A stretch of DNA of 64,000 nucleotides from an uncultured bacterium (GTDB lineage: Bacteria > Patescibacteriota > Patescibacteriia > 2-12-FULL-60-25), in the NCBI GenBank assembly GCA_937949995.1, contig CALFEO010000002.1:1-64000 (forward strand), given 5' to 3'. The notes below the pieces were generated by a model, which was given only the letters and a program-made list of their open reading frames with translations, searched no databases and had not been told where the DNA came from. Position 1 is the stretch's first letter. Each line of letters begins with the position of its first letter. Made by a program: the position numbers and the translations under genes. This document shows, one piece after another, positions 7,895 through 14,375 of this stretch.

Positions 7895-8644
7895 ATGACA
7901 AACAAAATAATTAAAAGCGAACCTCAGAGTATGGCTCCCGCGGGGGCTATCAATCCCGAGGTTCTAATAGCGCAAGCAATCGCCAAAAAGGTGCCTGTAG
8001 ACACCATGGAAAGATTGCTTGCCATGCGCAAAGACTTGCGGGCCGAGCAGGCCAAGGAGGCATACGACATAGCTATGGCGGACTTCCAAGCCGAATGTCC
8101 GCAGATACAGAAGACCACGGAGGTCAAAACTAAGACCGGTAAGGTCGCCTATAAATACGCGCCTATCGAGGCAATCGTCGAGCAGGTTAAAAAACTGCTC
8201 AAAAATAACGGGTTTAGTTATTCGGTGAAGACAGAGACCAAGGAGACCGGAGTCAAATCAACTTGCGTGGTCAAGCACATTGCCGGCCATTCCGAAGAGT
8301 TTAGCTTTGAGGTTCCGCTCGGTAATAAAACGGAGATTATGTCAGCCAGTCAAGTGGTGGCGGCCGCTCTCACCTTCGCCAAACGATACGCCTTTTGCAA
8401 CGCTTTCGGGATCATGACCGCCGATGAAGATACGGACGCAGTCATCGAACCCGAGAAACCCGCACCCTCGAAAACAGAAGAACCCCCGCAGGCCGTAATC
8501 ATGAGACTCATGCGCTCCCACGGCTTACAGCCCAACACTAACACCAAGGAATCCTGGCAAAAAGCGGTGAAGGACGCGGTAGGTATGGAGCTAATCGAAG
8601 CTAATTACCCCGCAATCATTCAAGCATTAACCATTCCCCAATAA
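7895..8644 (+). CDS. erf: ERF-family single-strand annealing recombinase
   Basis: A 249-aa phage recombinase of the ERF superfamily, which anneals complementary single strands during phage replication and genome circularisation. The core runs from about residue 60 (DFQAECPQIQKT) to about 182. The conserved segment AAALTFAKRYAFCNAFGI followed by the acidic TADEDTDA is the family signature. The C-terminal tail (about 195-249) is a small, less conserved domain. It is the first gene after the attL-side terminator and leader RNA and starts the early operon; the next gene follows after 1 nt. Standard length, nothing missing. Confidence 0.9.
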   Translation: MTNKIIKSEPQSMAPAGAINPEVLIAQAIAKKVPVDTMERLLAMRKDLRAEQAKEAYDIAMADFQAECPQIQKTTEVKTKTGKVAYKYAPIEAIVEQVKKLLKNNGFSYSVKTETKETGVKSTCVVKHIAGHSEEFSFEVPLGNKTEIMSASQVVAAALTFAKRYAFCNAFGIMTADEDTDAVIEPEKPAPSKTEEPPQAVIMRLMRSHGLQPNTNTKESWQKAVKDAVGMELIEANYPAIIQALTIPQ

Positions 8645-8645
8645 T

Positions 8646-9293
8646 ATGCCTACCCCAAGAGCCAACGTAAAAATCGCACCCTCTTCCAAGGAAATGGAAG
8701 AAATCAACCGCATAAACGATGAAGCGGAAAAAATCATCGCCAAGGCCAAAGAGATTGCCGACGTGCAAACTCCAGAGGCCGAAGTCAGAGCCGCCGAGTT
8801 TCTGAAACAAATCAAAATGCGCGTGGACATCGCGGAGACGGCCAGAAAAAAGCTGGTTCAACCTCTAAATGACCACGTCAAGATGATAAATGACGAATTT
8901 AAGAAGACCACAGTACCGCTTAAAGACGCAGATTTGCTGGTACGGCGAGGAATGACCACATACAGGAATAGCGTCGTTTTCAAGGAAGCGGAGGCCAAGA
9001 GACTGCAAATTGAGGCCGAGGCTAAGGTCGCAGTACGCATGGGAGACTCGGACAAAATCACCGAGCTCGCGGAAGAACATGCCGAAGCTTCTTTAGCGGC
9101 TCCGAGACAAGTTCAATCCCAAAGCGGCAAGGCCAGATTCCGCAAAGTATGGAGGTTCGAGATCCAAGACCTTAATGAGTTACCGGACGATTACTGGATC
9201 CCCGACGAGAAAAAAATCAAAGCCGTGGTTGACGCCGGTATCCAAATCAAAGGCGTGAAGTCATGGCAAGAAGAAATACCAATGATCATCTAA
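8646..9293 (+). CDS. Phage early coiled-coil protein, recombination-module partner
   Basis: A 215-aa protein, mostly charged coiled coil over residues 10-150, with a distinct C-terminal module (about 158-205). There, RFRKVWRFEIQDLNELPDDY, the DEKKIKAVVDAG helix and IKGVKSW match a widely seen C-terminus in phage proteins encoded next to ERF, RecT or Cas4-like exonucleases. The function is not established in those phages. A role in ssDNA annealing or host nuclease inhibition is inferred from position only. The gene begins 1 nt after erf and its end overlaps the next gene by 31 nt, so translation is probably coupled. Confidence 0.7.
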   Translation: MPTPRANVKIAPSSKEMEEINRINDEAEKIIAKAKEIADVQTPEAEVRAAEFLKQIKMRVDIAETARKKLVQPLNDHVKMINDEFKKTTVPLKDADLLVRRGMTTYRNSVVFKEAEAKRLQIEAEAKVAVRMGDSDKITELAEEHAEASLAAPRQVQSQSGKARFRKVWRFEIQDLNELPDDYWIPDEKKIKAVVDAGIQIKGVKSWQEEIPMII

Positions 9294-9988
9294 CCGCGCT
9301 TGCGCGTGAAGAACAGGGCACGTGGAACGCAAAAACAAATATGTCAGTCAGAAACACAAAGGGACGATACGCAAAAAACCAAGCACATCGTACCGTCCCA
9401 ATCCTCGCCGCGCTTTTCGTAGCGACACTCATCGCCTACTTGTTCCATGCCAACGGAATCAGGGCGGTGGAAATAATTAACGAACCTAATATCCAGTATG
9501 GGAACGAGTACCTTATCGAATCAGCAACATCAACTTTTAAGCTCGATTCGTCAAACCTTTGGCGAAATAAAAGAGCTCCAGCGCAAACAGCAGACACTGA
9601 TAGAACATGCGTACATTCAGACGGACTTGTTGAGTGCTTCGATCGGATTGAAACCCGAGACTATTTCAGAGACCAAGATCTCCAAGAGAGAGATTCCGGT
9701 CAAGATAATCGAATAACGGCCTCTATCACAGAATACTCAAGAGCCGACTCTTGCCACAACGTAGTCAATGGCAAGTGCCTCATGGCCTCAGGCAAGCCCG
9801 TATACGAGGGCGCCGTAGCCTGCCCGAAGAATATCCCTCTTGGCACCAAAGTACGCATTAACGGTCAGGTTTACACTTGTGAAGACCGCACGGCGGATTG
9901 GGTGCAAAGAAGAAATGGTCCGACATTCGATATATTCGTTGAGCAAAATCCCAGTGGAAAGTTCCTTACAGAAGTTGAAATTTTATGA
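9263..9988 (+). CDS. Membrane-anchored 3D-domain protein (cell-wall-active candidate)
   Basis: A 241-aa product with one membrane segment at about residues 46-62, a central linker, and a C-terminal 3D domain (double-psi beta barrel, RlpA/MltA-like) at about 150-232. It includes ITASITEYSRADSC, the KNIPLGTKVRI strand and the Asp residues of CEDRTADW and TFDIFVE. Members are usually lytic transglycosylase-related peptidoglycan enzymes. The central region (about residues 85-150) reads poorly in this frame, whereas the next frame encodes a clean coiled coil (9498-9716). Start alternatives are 9263 (overlapping the previous gene) and ATG 9341. The domain call is good; the exact protein structure in the middle is uncertain. 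Confidence 0.65.
   Translation: MARRNTNDHLTALAREEQGTWNAKTNMSVRNTKGRYAKNQAHRTVPILAALFVATLIAYLFHANGIRAVEIINEPNIQYGNEYLIESATSTFKLDSSNLWRNKRAPAQTADTDRTCVHSDGLVECFDRIETRDYFRDQDLQERDSGQDNRITASITEYSRADSCHNVVNGKCLMASGKPVYEGAVACPKNIPLGTKVRINGQVYTCEDRTADWVQRRNGPTFDIFVEQNPSGKFLTEVEIL
9498..9716 (+). CDS. Overlapping out-of-frame coiled-coil ORF
   Basis: A 72-residue open frame wholly inside the 3D-domain gene, in another frame. Its sequence (for example FGEIKELQRKQQTLIEHAY, SASIGLKPETISETK, then KREIPVKIIE) looks like genuine coiled coil, more protein-like than the host frame there. It has an ATG but no ribosome site. It may be an embedded gene, like overlapping spanin pairs. Alternatively it marks the true frame of the central linker, reached by two compensating shifts. 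Undecided. Confidence 0.3.
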   Translation: MGTSTLSNQQHQLLSSIRQTFGEIKELQRKQQTLIEHAYIQTDLLSASIGLKPETISETKISKREIPVKIIE

Positions 9989-10227
9989 CAATCGCTGAGC
10001 AAATGGTCAACCTGCGGTATATGGAAGCGCGAAAAATGGGACAGATTCGCGAGCTCCTTTTTCTCAAGAAAATATTCGTAGGCTGGCGGGACGATTCACT
10101 GCATGACACAGAGACACTCAACGCAGTCATCAGAATCGTCAGCTTCCAAATAGACAGAAAATACAAAGACCTCAAGATAATCCGTGATGATTTGATGGAT
10201 TTAAGCCTCGCGGACTTAAAAAAATGA
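9985..10227 (+). CDS. Small phage protein of unknown function
   Basis: An 80-aa, mainly helical charged protein without recognisable motifs or membrane segments. Its start ATG overlaps the stop of the 3D-domain gene (ATGA arrangement at 9985-9988), which supports both gene ends and coupled translation. It ends just before the structured leader of the replication gene. Confidence 0.55.
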   Translation: MTIAEQMVNLRYMEARKMGQIRELLFLKKIFVGWRDDSLHDTETLNAVIRIVSFQIDRKYKDLKIIRDDLMDLSLADLKK

Positions 10228-10231
10228 CCCT

Positions 10232-10302
10232 CACTGCCTTGCCCGTAAGTACGAAGCCGGAGGCCATAACGGCCGGTAGGTTAGGAAAGCGGCAAGGTGG
10301 TG
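10232..10302 (+). ncRNA. Structured leader RNA of the replication-initiator gene
   Basis: A 12-bp helix with G:T pairs (10232-10243/10291-10302) encloses a hairpin CCGG...CCGG (10257-10260/10273-10276). The hairpin contains the 13-nt word ATAACGGCCGGTA (10266-10278). The same 13-nt word, again preceded by CCGG, is at 30146-30158 upstream of another phage gene. The helix ends 10 nt before the start codon, so it could control ribosome access. Confidence 0.5.
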
Positions 10303-10312
10303 ATAACTCAAT

Positions 10313-11179
10313 ATGCCTAAAACGACTGAACTAAAAATCAGAGATACCAGACACAGAGAAACCTTTGTCATGGATGATGAGTTTTTGAACGGGTATTCGG
10401 CTGTGTGCGGTATCTATGCAACCGGCGTGTACATGGCTTTATGCCGGCACGCAAATCGAGAGCAAGAAGCATGGCCGAGCATTGAGTCATTAGCCGAAAA
10501 GCTGGGGATCAATCGTAAAACAGTAATGAGCGGAATTAAAAAATTAGAGGAGTGGGGAGTGATAACGAAAGAAACCGCAAGGAACACATCCGGCAAATAC
10601 GACAATGCGGTTTACACCCTGCTTGATAGATCGGTTTGGAAGCCCCTACCGAGTCCGTCAGAGGGACACGGCAAAGCCCCTACCGAGTCCGTCAGAGGGA
10701 CACGGCACCAAGTCCGTCTGGTACCACAGCCAAGTCCGTCTCAGTCCCAAAACCAAGTCCGTGTGGCGGACCATAAGGTAACACAGGGAGAAGGTAACAC
10801 AGAGGAAGGTAATACCCCCCTACCCCCCACAGGGGGAATCGTGGCACAGCCACAGGGGGGAATCGACCAAAGCTATTTCGATAATCCAAGACAGGAAATC
10901 CAAATCATCGGACTCTATGCCCAAGCCAAGAAGTGCGTTTTTGAAAATATCGAGCAAGCTCAAAGCTTTGTCCGGCGCAATTTATTGCCGGCTCGTAACC
11001 TCAAAGGCTACCGCCACGAGCGAATTCACGAGGTCATGAACTACCTCGCCAACAACGCAAACTTCAAGTGGACGCTTGAGACCGTGGCCAAGTACATCGA
11101 CGAAGACCTGGCGCGAAATAACAAAAACTCTATTCCCACAATCCAAATTGAAAAACTAATCAGAGTCGAAGAATTATGA
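10313..11179 (+). CDS. Phage replication initiator with winged helix-turn-helix
   Basis: A 288-aa protein resembling lambda O-type or HTH_36 initiators. Residues about 28-95 form a winged-helix DNA-binding domain (IYATGVYMALCRHANREQ, then the recognition part SIESLAEKLGINRKTVMSGI and KKLEEWGVI). Residues about 108-190 are a low-complexity Pro/Ser/Gln linker encoded by repeated DNA that looks like origin iterons. The C-terminal 90 residues are helical (SFVRRNLLPARNLKGYRHER, MNYLANNANFKWTLETV) and may recruit the helicase. Having the origin inside the initiator gene is known for lambda O. The gene's end overlaps the next gene by 4 nt. No polymerase or helicase is in the phage, so host replication proteins are needed. 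Confidence 0.75.
   Translation: MPKTTELKIRDTRHRETFVMDDEFLNGYSAVCGIYATGVYMALCRHANREQEAWPSIESLAEKLGINRKTVMSGIKKLEEWGVITKETARNTSGKYDNAVYTLLDRSVWKPLPSPSEGHGKAPTESVRGTRHQVRLVPQPSPSQSQNQVRVADHKVTQGEGNTEEGNTPLPPTGGIVAQPQGGIDQSYFDNPRQEIQIIGLYAQAKKCVFENIEQAQSFVRRNLLPARNLKGYRHERIHEVMNYLANNANFKWTLETVAKYIDEDLARNNKNSIPTIQIEKLIRVEEL
10641..10763 (+). repeat. ori: Iteron-like repeats inside the initiator gene (origin candidate)
   Basis: A 34-bp unit is tandemly duplicated (10641-10674, 10675-10708). Because 34 is not a multiple of three, the two copies are read in different frames. The core AGTCCGTC occurs at 10652, 10686, 10711 and 10733, and a variant AGTCCGTG at 10756. Spacings are 34, 25, 22 and 23 bp, near two or three helical turns. 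GGTAACACAG words and a C-run/G-run hairpin follow to about 10870. Confidence 0.55.
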
Positions 11180-11736
11180 GCTACACGCTGAAATATTTAA
11201 TCAACGGCCGTAAGAAAATCGTTTCCTTGAACGATTGGCAAGCGAGTCAAATGCAAGCTGAGCTGGCCAGAGAGGGCACGCACATCAACATCGGCGAAGA
11301 CACGGCACAAAAAAAACATGTCGAGATTGAAAAAGACTCGGAGACGCAAGTAAAAAAAGGCGACTTGCGCACCGAACTCAACCGCGCCGCCAACTTCTGC
11401 AAGATTTGCAACCGCAGGGGATTCATCCTCATGGCAGACGGGCAAATGCACCCCTGCAAGTGTCAAATCGCCGTTAAACAAGCTCACGGCAAGGACGGAT
11501 ACGATTACAGCCTCTACGGCGACGAAAACGTCAAAACGGACGTTAAACTCCTTGAGCCGGACAAAGCCGAAATCCCGAAACTCGATGATATGCAAATCAG
11601 AGCCGGAATGATTCGAGCGATCAAATCCGCAATCGACGCCAACCCCAATCTCAATCCAAGTCAATTTTTTAACTCAATCATCGAGCGGTACGCAATCGCT
11701 CCCGAGGAGGTCAAACTCCCGACTAATGCGTGGTAA
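11176..11736 (+). CDS. Phage protein with Cys-rich putative zinc-binding motif
   Basis: A 186-aa early protein of unknown family. Residues about 75-96 contain CKICNRRGFILMADGQMHPC followed by KC. This is a C-x2-C ... C-x-C arrangement that could bind zinc and resembles the short DnaJ-like or rubredoxin-like knuckles in phage replication accessories. The N-terminal part looks like a beta strand pair (YTLKYLINGRKKIVSL). The C-terminus is helical. It begins within the stop of the initiator gene (4-nt overlap), so it is probably translationally coupled and involved in replication. That role is inferred from position only. Confidence 0.55.
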   Translation: MSYTLKYLINGRKKIVSLNDWQASQMQAELAREGTHINIGEDTAQKKHVEIEKDSETQVKKGDLRTELNRAANFCKICNRRGFILMADGQMHPCKCQIAVKQAHGKDGYDYSLYGDENVKTDVKLLEPDKAEIPKLDDMQIRAGMIRAIKSAIDANPNLNPSQFFNSIIERYAIAPEEVKLPTNAW

Positions 11737-11738
11737 AT

Positions 11739-11975
11739 ATGCAACAAATCTCACAAATAATCATCAGCGAGGAATACTCAAAAACCCTTGATGAAGCTCG
11801 CAGGGCTTACGTGAAGTTGGAAATAGACGAGCGATTCGTTCAGCGCAAAGCCTTTGGCGATTCCAAGGCACAGGAGGCTTTGGCACAACTCAAACACAAG
11901 AAGCAAGTGCAGAAAGAAGCGATTGAGTTCTTGGAGGAAAAGCAAGCCGAAGCTGAGACATGGAAGCTCGACTAA
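11739..11975 (+). CDS. Small coiled-coil phage protein
   Basis: A 78-aa highly charged helical protein (SKAQEALAQLKHKKQVQKE and similar) without a known family. I prefer ATG 11739; an in-frame GTG lies at 11730. It sits directly behind the Cys-rich gene and overlaps the HNH gene start by 16 nt, consistent with a tight early operon. Confidence 0.5.
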   Translation: MQQISQIIISEEYSKTLDEARRAYVKLEIDERFVQRKAFGDSKAQEALAQLKHKKQVQKEAIEFLEEKQAEAETWKLD

Positions 11976-12238
11976 CAGCCAGAGCGCAAAGCTGTGAATA
12001 CTGCGGGAGGTGGTGTGATTCAGGGGAGTACGTCATCCACCACCTCTACCAGCGGTCATTGCGTCCGGACCTAATCGACGATCCAAAAAACAAAATTACG
12101 CTTTGCGGGATGTGCCACAAGCTGGCGCATGACAACCGGAAAATTGAACTTTATTTAATCGCAACTTTCTATGGAAAAACCAGATTATCTCGAACGGGTA
12201 ATGCCGTGGACGACGAACGAGGACTTGAAGATTTTTGA
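11960..12238 (+). CDS. Small HNH endonuclease
   Basis: A 92-aa HNH nuclease of the McrA-like zinc type. Visible residues are C12 and C15 (CEYC), the His pair at 27-28 (VIHHLY), Asn 44 in DDPKNKITL, C49 and C52 (CGMC) and H57 (LAHDN), in the right order and spacing for a zinc-stabilised beta-beta-alpha metal site. It could be a homing nuclease, a Holliday-junction or replication-linked nuclease, or part of DNA packaging; HNH proteins near TerL often help packaging. It overlaps both neighbours. The fold is well supported; the role is not. Confidence 0.75.
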   Translation: MEARLTARAQSCEYCGRWCDSGEYVIHHLYQRSLRPDLIDDPKNKITLCGMCHKLAHDNRKIELYLIATFYGKTRLSRTGNAVDDERGLEDF

Positions 12239-12566
12239 GAACGTCGACCTTATCAGGCAAGCCATACGAGCCAATAACGGGATCCTGATACCGCAAGAGA
12301 ATACCAGAGCACTGGCAATCATGAGCAACTTCTACCGAATCATGTGCGAGAAAGCAGGCAAAGCCAAAGCAATGAGGGATGAGTACTTTGCCGAGCTCCT
12401 AAAGCAAGACATGGCTATAGGGCGGGCAGAGGGATTATCCAAGGGTTCAGAGTTTGGCCAAAAGCGCACTTACTACCAAGCCGTAGCGGACGGATACCTC
12501 GAAGTCATTAACGCACTTAAAAAAATCAATGAATATCACGAAAACACCGCCAAAGGACTGTTTTAG
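12171..12566 (+). CDS. Phage protein of unknown function
   Basis: A 131-aa protein, helical and charged. Its N-terminus overlaps the HNH gene by 68 nt in another frame. Segments LIRQAIRANNGILIPQENTR and AIMSNFYRIMCEKAGKAKAM suggest a compact helical fold. Downstream is a GC-rich 75-bp gap that can form short hairpins (CCGCCGGCG, CCGCGG). No function is assigned. Confidence 0.5.
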   Translation: MEKPDYLERVMPWTTNEDLKIFENVDLIRQAIRANNGILIPQENTRALAIMSNFYRIMCEKAGKAKAMRDEYFAELLKQDMAIGRAEGLSKGSEFGQKRTYYQAVADGYLEVINALKKINEYHENTAKGLF

Positions 12567-12642
12567 TCCTCTTGGCCGCCGGCGAAAGAACCGCGGAACA
12601 GGGCGGTTATAAACCAAGTATTTGCCGGTAGCAGAGAGGATT

Positions 12643-13059
12643 ATGAGAGGAGGAATCAATTATTTTAAGCTCGGATATTCCGATACCTACAAGGCGAAGT
12701 ATATCCGCGCCCCAATCAATCCGACTTGGCCGGCACCCTTAAAATCACTCTTAAAACGGCTTGACGATGTACTCGAAGACTTTCACCGCTATAAGCACTA
12801 CAAATGCGAGAAAATGGCAGAATCGCGCCTCAAGGAAGCCGATAGACTCACTATTCACCTGCTCATGTATCAAGAGCAGATAAGAACTTTCAATATGACC
12901 GTATGCCTATCACCCCGTATTTTGCAGGCCGTGCAATGTTCCAAGTGCCACGTCAGAGTCATCCCAGAGCCGGAATGGGATAACGACGGGATCAACTGGA
13001 ACATCATCGGCGCGCATTGTCCGCTTTGTCAAAGTAAATTAAAGATTGAGGAAAAATAA
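12643..13059 (+). CDS. Phage protein with C-terminal zinc-ribbon motif
   Basis: A 138-aa protein. The middle part is helical (LKSLLKRLDDVLEDFHRYKH). The C-terminal 40 residues hold CSKC (VQCSKCHVRVIPE) and CPLC (HCPLCQSKL), two Cys pairs that would form a zinc ribbon. The start ATG 12643 has an AGAGAGG ribosome site 3-4 nt upstream. An in-frame GTG or ATG further upstream is less likely. The function is unknown; a nucleic-acid or late-gene regulatory role is possible for a ribbon protein just before the packaging genes. Confidence 0.55.
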   Translation: MRGGINYFKLGYSDTYKAKYIRAPINPTWPAPLKSLLKRLDDVLEDFHRYKHYKCEKMAESRLKEADRLTIHLLMYQEQIRTFNMTVCLSPRILQAVQCSKCHVRVIPEPEWDNDGINWNIIGAHCPLCQSKLKIEEK

Positions 13060-13061
13060 TT

Positions 13062-13127
13062 ATGCAAATGACCAAAAAACAAGCAACTCCCGAGCAAGTA
13101 GAAAAGTGGTTTGTAAATAAAATATGA
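13062..13127 (+). CDS. Very small ORF, 21 residues
   Basis: The frame MQMTKKQATPEQVEKWFVNK plus Ile ends at TGA 13125-13127, one nucleotide before the next ORF's ATG. The close packing and the lack of any other candidate in this gap are the only support. It could be a leader peptide for the next gene. Confidence 0.3.
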   Translation: MQMTKKQATPEQVEKWFVNKI

Positions 13128-13128
13128 T

Positions 13129-13287
13129 ATGCCATGGATTCGAAAGTCGGACGGCGGATATGAATGGAAAAAGGGCAATAATAGACCGAGGGTGTATCGT
13201 AAGATGATCAACGTCGTATACACGAAAAACAAGGTTGTGGACAATTCACCCGCCAAAAAGCAGACAAGCAGTAGACTGCAAGCATAA
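13129..13287 (+). CDS. Small basic phage protein, 52 residues
   Basis: A short frame starting MPWIRKSDGGYEWKKGNNRP and ending SSRLQA. It is rich in Lys and Arg and could bind nucleic acid. It starts 1 nt after the preceding micro-ORF and ends 17 nt before the exported mini-protein gene, so the spacing fits a real gene. No family is recognised. Confidence 0.45.
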   Translation: MPWIRKSDGGYEWKKGNNRPRVYRKMINVVYTKNKVVDNSPAKKQTSSRLQA

Positions 13288-13304
13288 TACTTAAGACTAT
13301 CAAT

Positions 13305-13613
13305 ATGGGATACCCTAAAAGAACCTTAGACGCTATCGTAGCCGCCTTGTCTGGCGCAGTAGCCGCCGCCGCAATAACCACGCTTATTGCCGTTACAGGA
13401 ACGTTTACAAATCTGAACGTGTACGGAACAGCAAACCTCAAAGACGTAAATGCTACGGGAACAGTGGCAATCGTAGGCACTCTTTCACAAGGAGAAGCCA
13501 GCTCAACCAATTACGTATACTTCGGCACAGCAGACGGGTGCGGAGCCATGGTATTCGCGGCCAGCGGAACCACACCGACACTCACCCCGACATCGACAAG
13601 CTTTTGCAATTAG
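13305..13613 (+). CDS. Exported mini-protein sharing its C-terminus with the 24.1-25.0 kb protein
   Basis: A 102-aa protein with an N-terminal hydrophobic segment (about residues 10-32, signal anchor or signal peptide) and a short beta-type repeat region (FTNLNVYGTANL, NATGTVAIVG). A C-terminal block of about 45 residues aligns to the end of the 24128-25045 product: GEA.ST.Y, then G..DGC, F..S.T.PT and PTSTS.CN are common to both. The conserved Cys pair (DGC and terminal CN) might form a disulfide outside the cytoplasm. The function is unknown; a surface or virion-associated role is inferred from the paralogue's place among tail genes. Confidence 0.6.
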   Translation: MGYPKRTLDAIVAALSGAVAAAAITTLIAVTGTFTNLNVYGTANLKDVNATGTVAIVGTLSQGEASSTNYVYFGTADGCGAMVFAASGTTPTLTPTSTSFCN

Positions 13614-13619
13614 ACAACA

Positions 13620-13694
13620 AGTCTCCCCGCCCCTCACCGAAAGGTGGGGATCAAATGGAATCCTCTTATCATTGCGATAAGGGGCGGGGAGACT
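13620..13694 (+). ncRNA. Multi-branched structured RNA 5' of the tRNA
   Basis: The ends form a perfect helix of up to 15 bp (13620-13634/13680-13694), GC-rich. Inside are CACC-GAAA-GGTG (13635-13646, a GNRA tetraloop), a small GGAT/ATCC hairpin (about 13648-13663) and CTTATC-ATTGC-GATAAG (13665-13681). The last shares two bases with the closing helix. The overall picture is a cloverleaf with an over-long acceptor. There is no T-run, so it is not a simple terminator. It ends 3 nt before the tRNA-like gene. Confidence 0.55.
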
Positions 13695-13697
13695 CAT

Positions 13698-13773
13698 CGC
13701 GCCGTAGAGCAGACAGCAGCTCGCTTGCCTCATAAGCAAGAGGTCGTGGGTGCAAGTCCCACCGGTGCCACCA
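13698..13773 (+). tRNA. tRNA-Met (anticodon CAT), initiator-like and atypical
   Basis: A complete cloverleaf folds by eye. The acceptor is 13698-13704/13763-13769, the D stem GAGC/GCTC, the anticodon stem CTTGC/GCAAG with CAT at 13731-13733, the variable loop AGGTC, and the T stem GTGGG/CCCAC. Discriminator A and an encoded CCA complete it. Initiator-like traits are the unpaired 1:72 position (C-C) and the A11:U24 D-stem pair. It lacks the three consecutive G:C pairs of bacterial initiators, has no GG in the D loop, and has TGC instead of TTC in the T loop. It may be a specialised phage tRNA or a tRNA mimic. Confidence 0.75.
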
Positions 13774-13832
13774 ATGGTAATTAAGGCCTAAAACCAAAAT
13801 TGCCAGTACATCCCAACCTGATGTGCATAAAT

Positions 13833-13855
13833 CCCGCCTCACAAGGGCGGTTTTA
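13833..13855 (+). terminator. Weak hairpin terminator before terS
   Basis: CCGCC/GGCGG stem (13834-13838/13846-13850) followed by TTTT. It lies between the tRNA and the terminase small subunit gene and may limit read-through or process the tRNA 3' end. Confidence 0.5.
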
Positions 13856-13871
13856 TGTATGGTTAGAGTAT

Positions 13872-14375
13872 ATGGCACGAAAGAAAAAAAAGCCTCTAAA
13901 AGCCTCTAAAGCACCTAAAAAGCCAGCACATCGTCCAACGAGCTGGAAGAAGGAATACAATGACGCAATCGTCAAGTTTTTTAGTGAAGAGCCATTAAGA
14001 CTATTTTTTGATAAAGTCAACAAACCTCATCTGGTGGCAAATAAACCGCCTACGTTTGAGAAATTCGCTGACAAGATTGGTGTCTGTGTTGACTCGATGA
14101 ACGAGTGGCAAAAGGAAGAGAATAAGAAAAAATACCCTGGGTTTTCCGAATCTTACGCGCGCGCGAAGCAATTACAGAAGGATTTTCTTATGGCTATCGG
14201 CTCCACGAACGCAGGCAATGCGAGCTTTTGCATTTTCATGCTCAAGAACAATCACGGCATGAGAGACAAGACCGAAGTTGACCAGAACGTCAAAATCGAC
14301 AACCTGCAAGATGTAATCAATCAAGCCTATGAGCAAGCCGACAATTCAGGAAATGCTAAAGACATGGCAGAATAG
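13872..14375 (+). CDS. terS: Terminase small subunit (gp3-like DNA packaging protein)
   Basis: A 167-aa protein with a very basic N-terminus (MARKKKKPLKASKAPKKP). The rest resembles the gp3/Terminase_3 type of DNA-packaging protein: a helix-turn-helix-like segment KFADKIGVCVDSMNEWQKE (about residues 66-84), YARAKQLQKDFLMAIGS, then NASFCIFMLKNNHGMRDKTE (about 121-140), which is the typical late signature. It recognises the phage packaging site and recruits TerL. I start at ATG 13872; the frame extends upstream into tRNA-proximal DNA. The end overlaps terL by 47 nt. Confidence 0.85.
   Translation: MARKKKKPLKASKAPKKPAHRPTSWKKEYNDAIVKFFSEEPLRLFFDKVNKPHLVANKPPTFEKFADKIGVCVDSMNEWQKEENKKKYPGFSESYARAKQLQKDFLMAIGSTNAGNASFCIFMLKNNHGMRDKTEVDQNVKIDNLQDVINQAYEQADNSGNAKDMAE

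Noticed and set aside
13620..13694. Hammerhead or other self-cleaving ribozyme
   Set aside because: The GAAA is a hairpin loop, and no CUGAUGA core or matching cleavage triplet is present.
13698..13773. Integration of the phage into this tRNA gene
   Set aside because: The tRNA lies 6 kb inside the element and no part of it is duplicated at either end.
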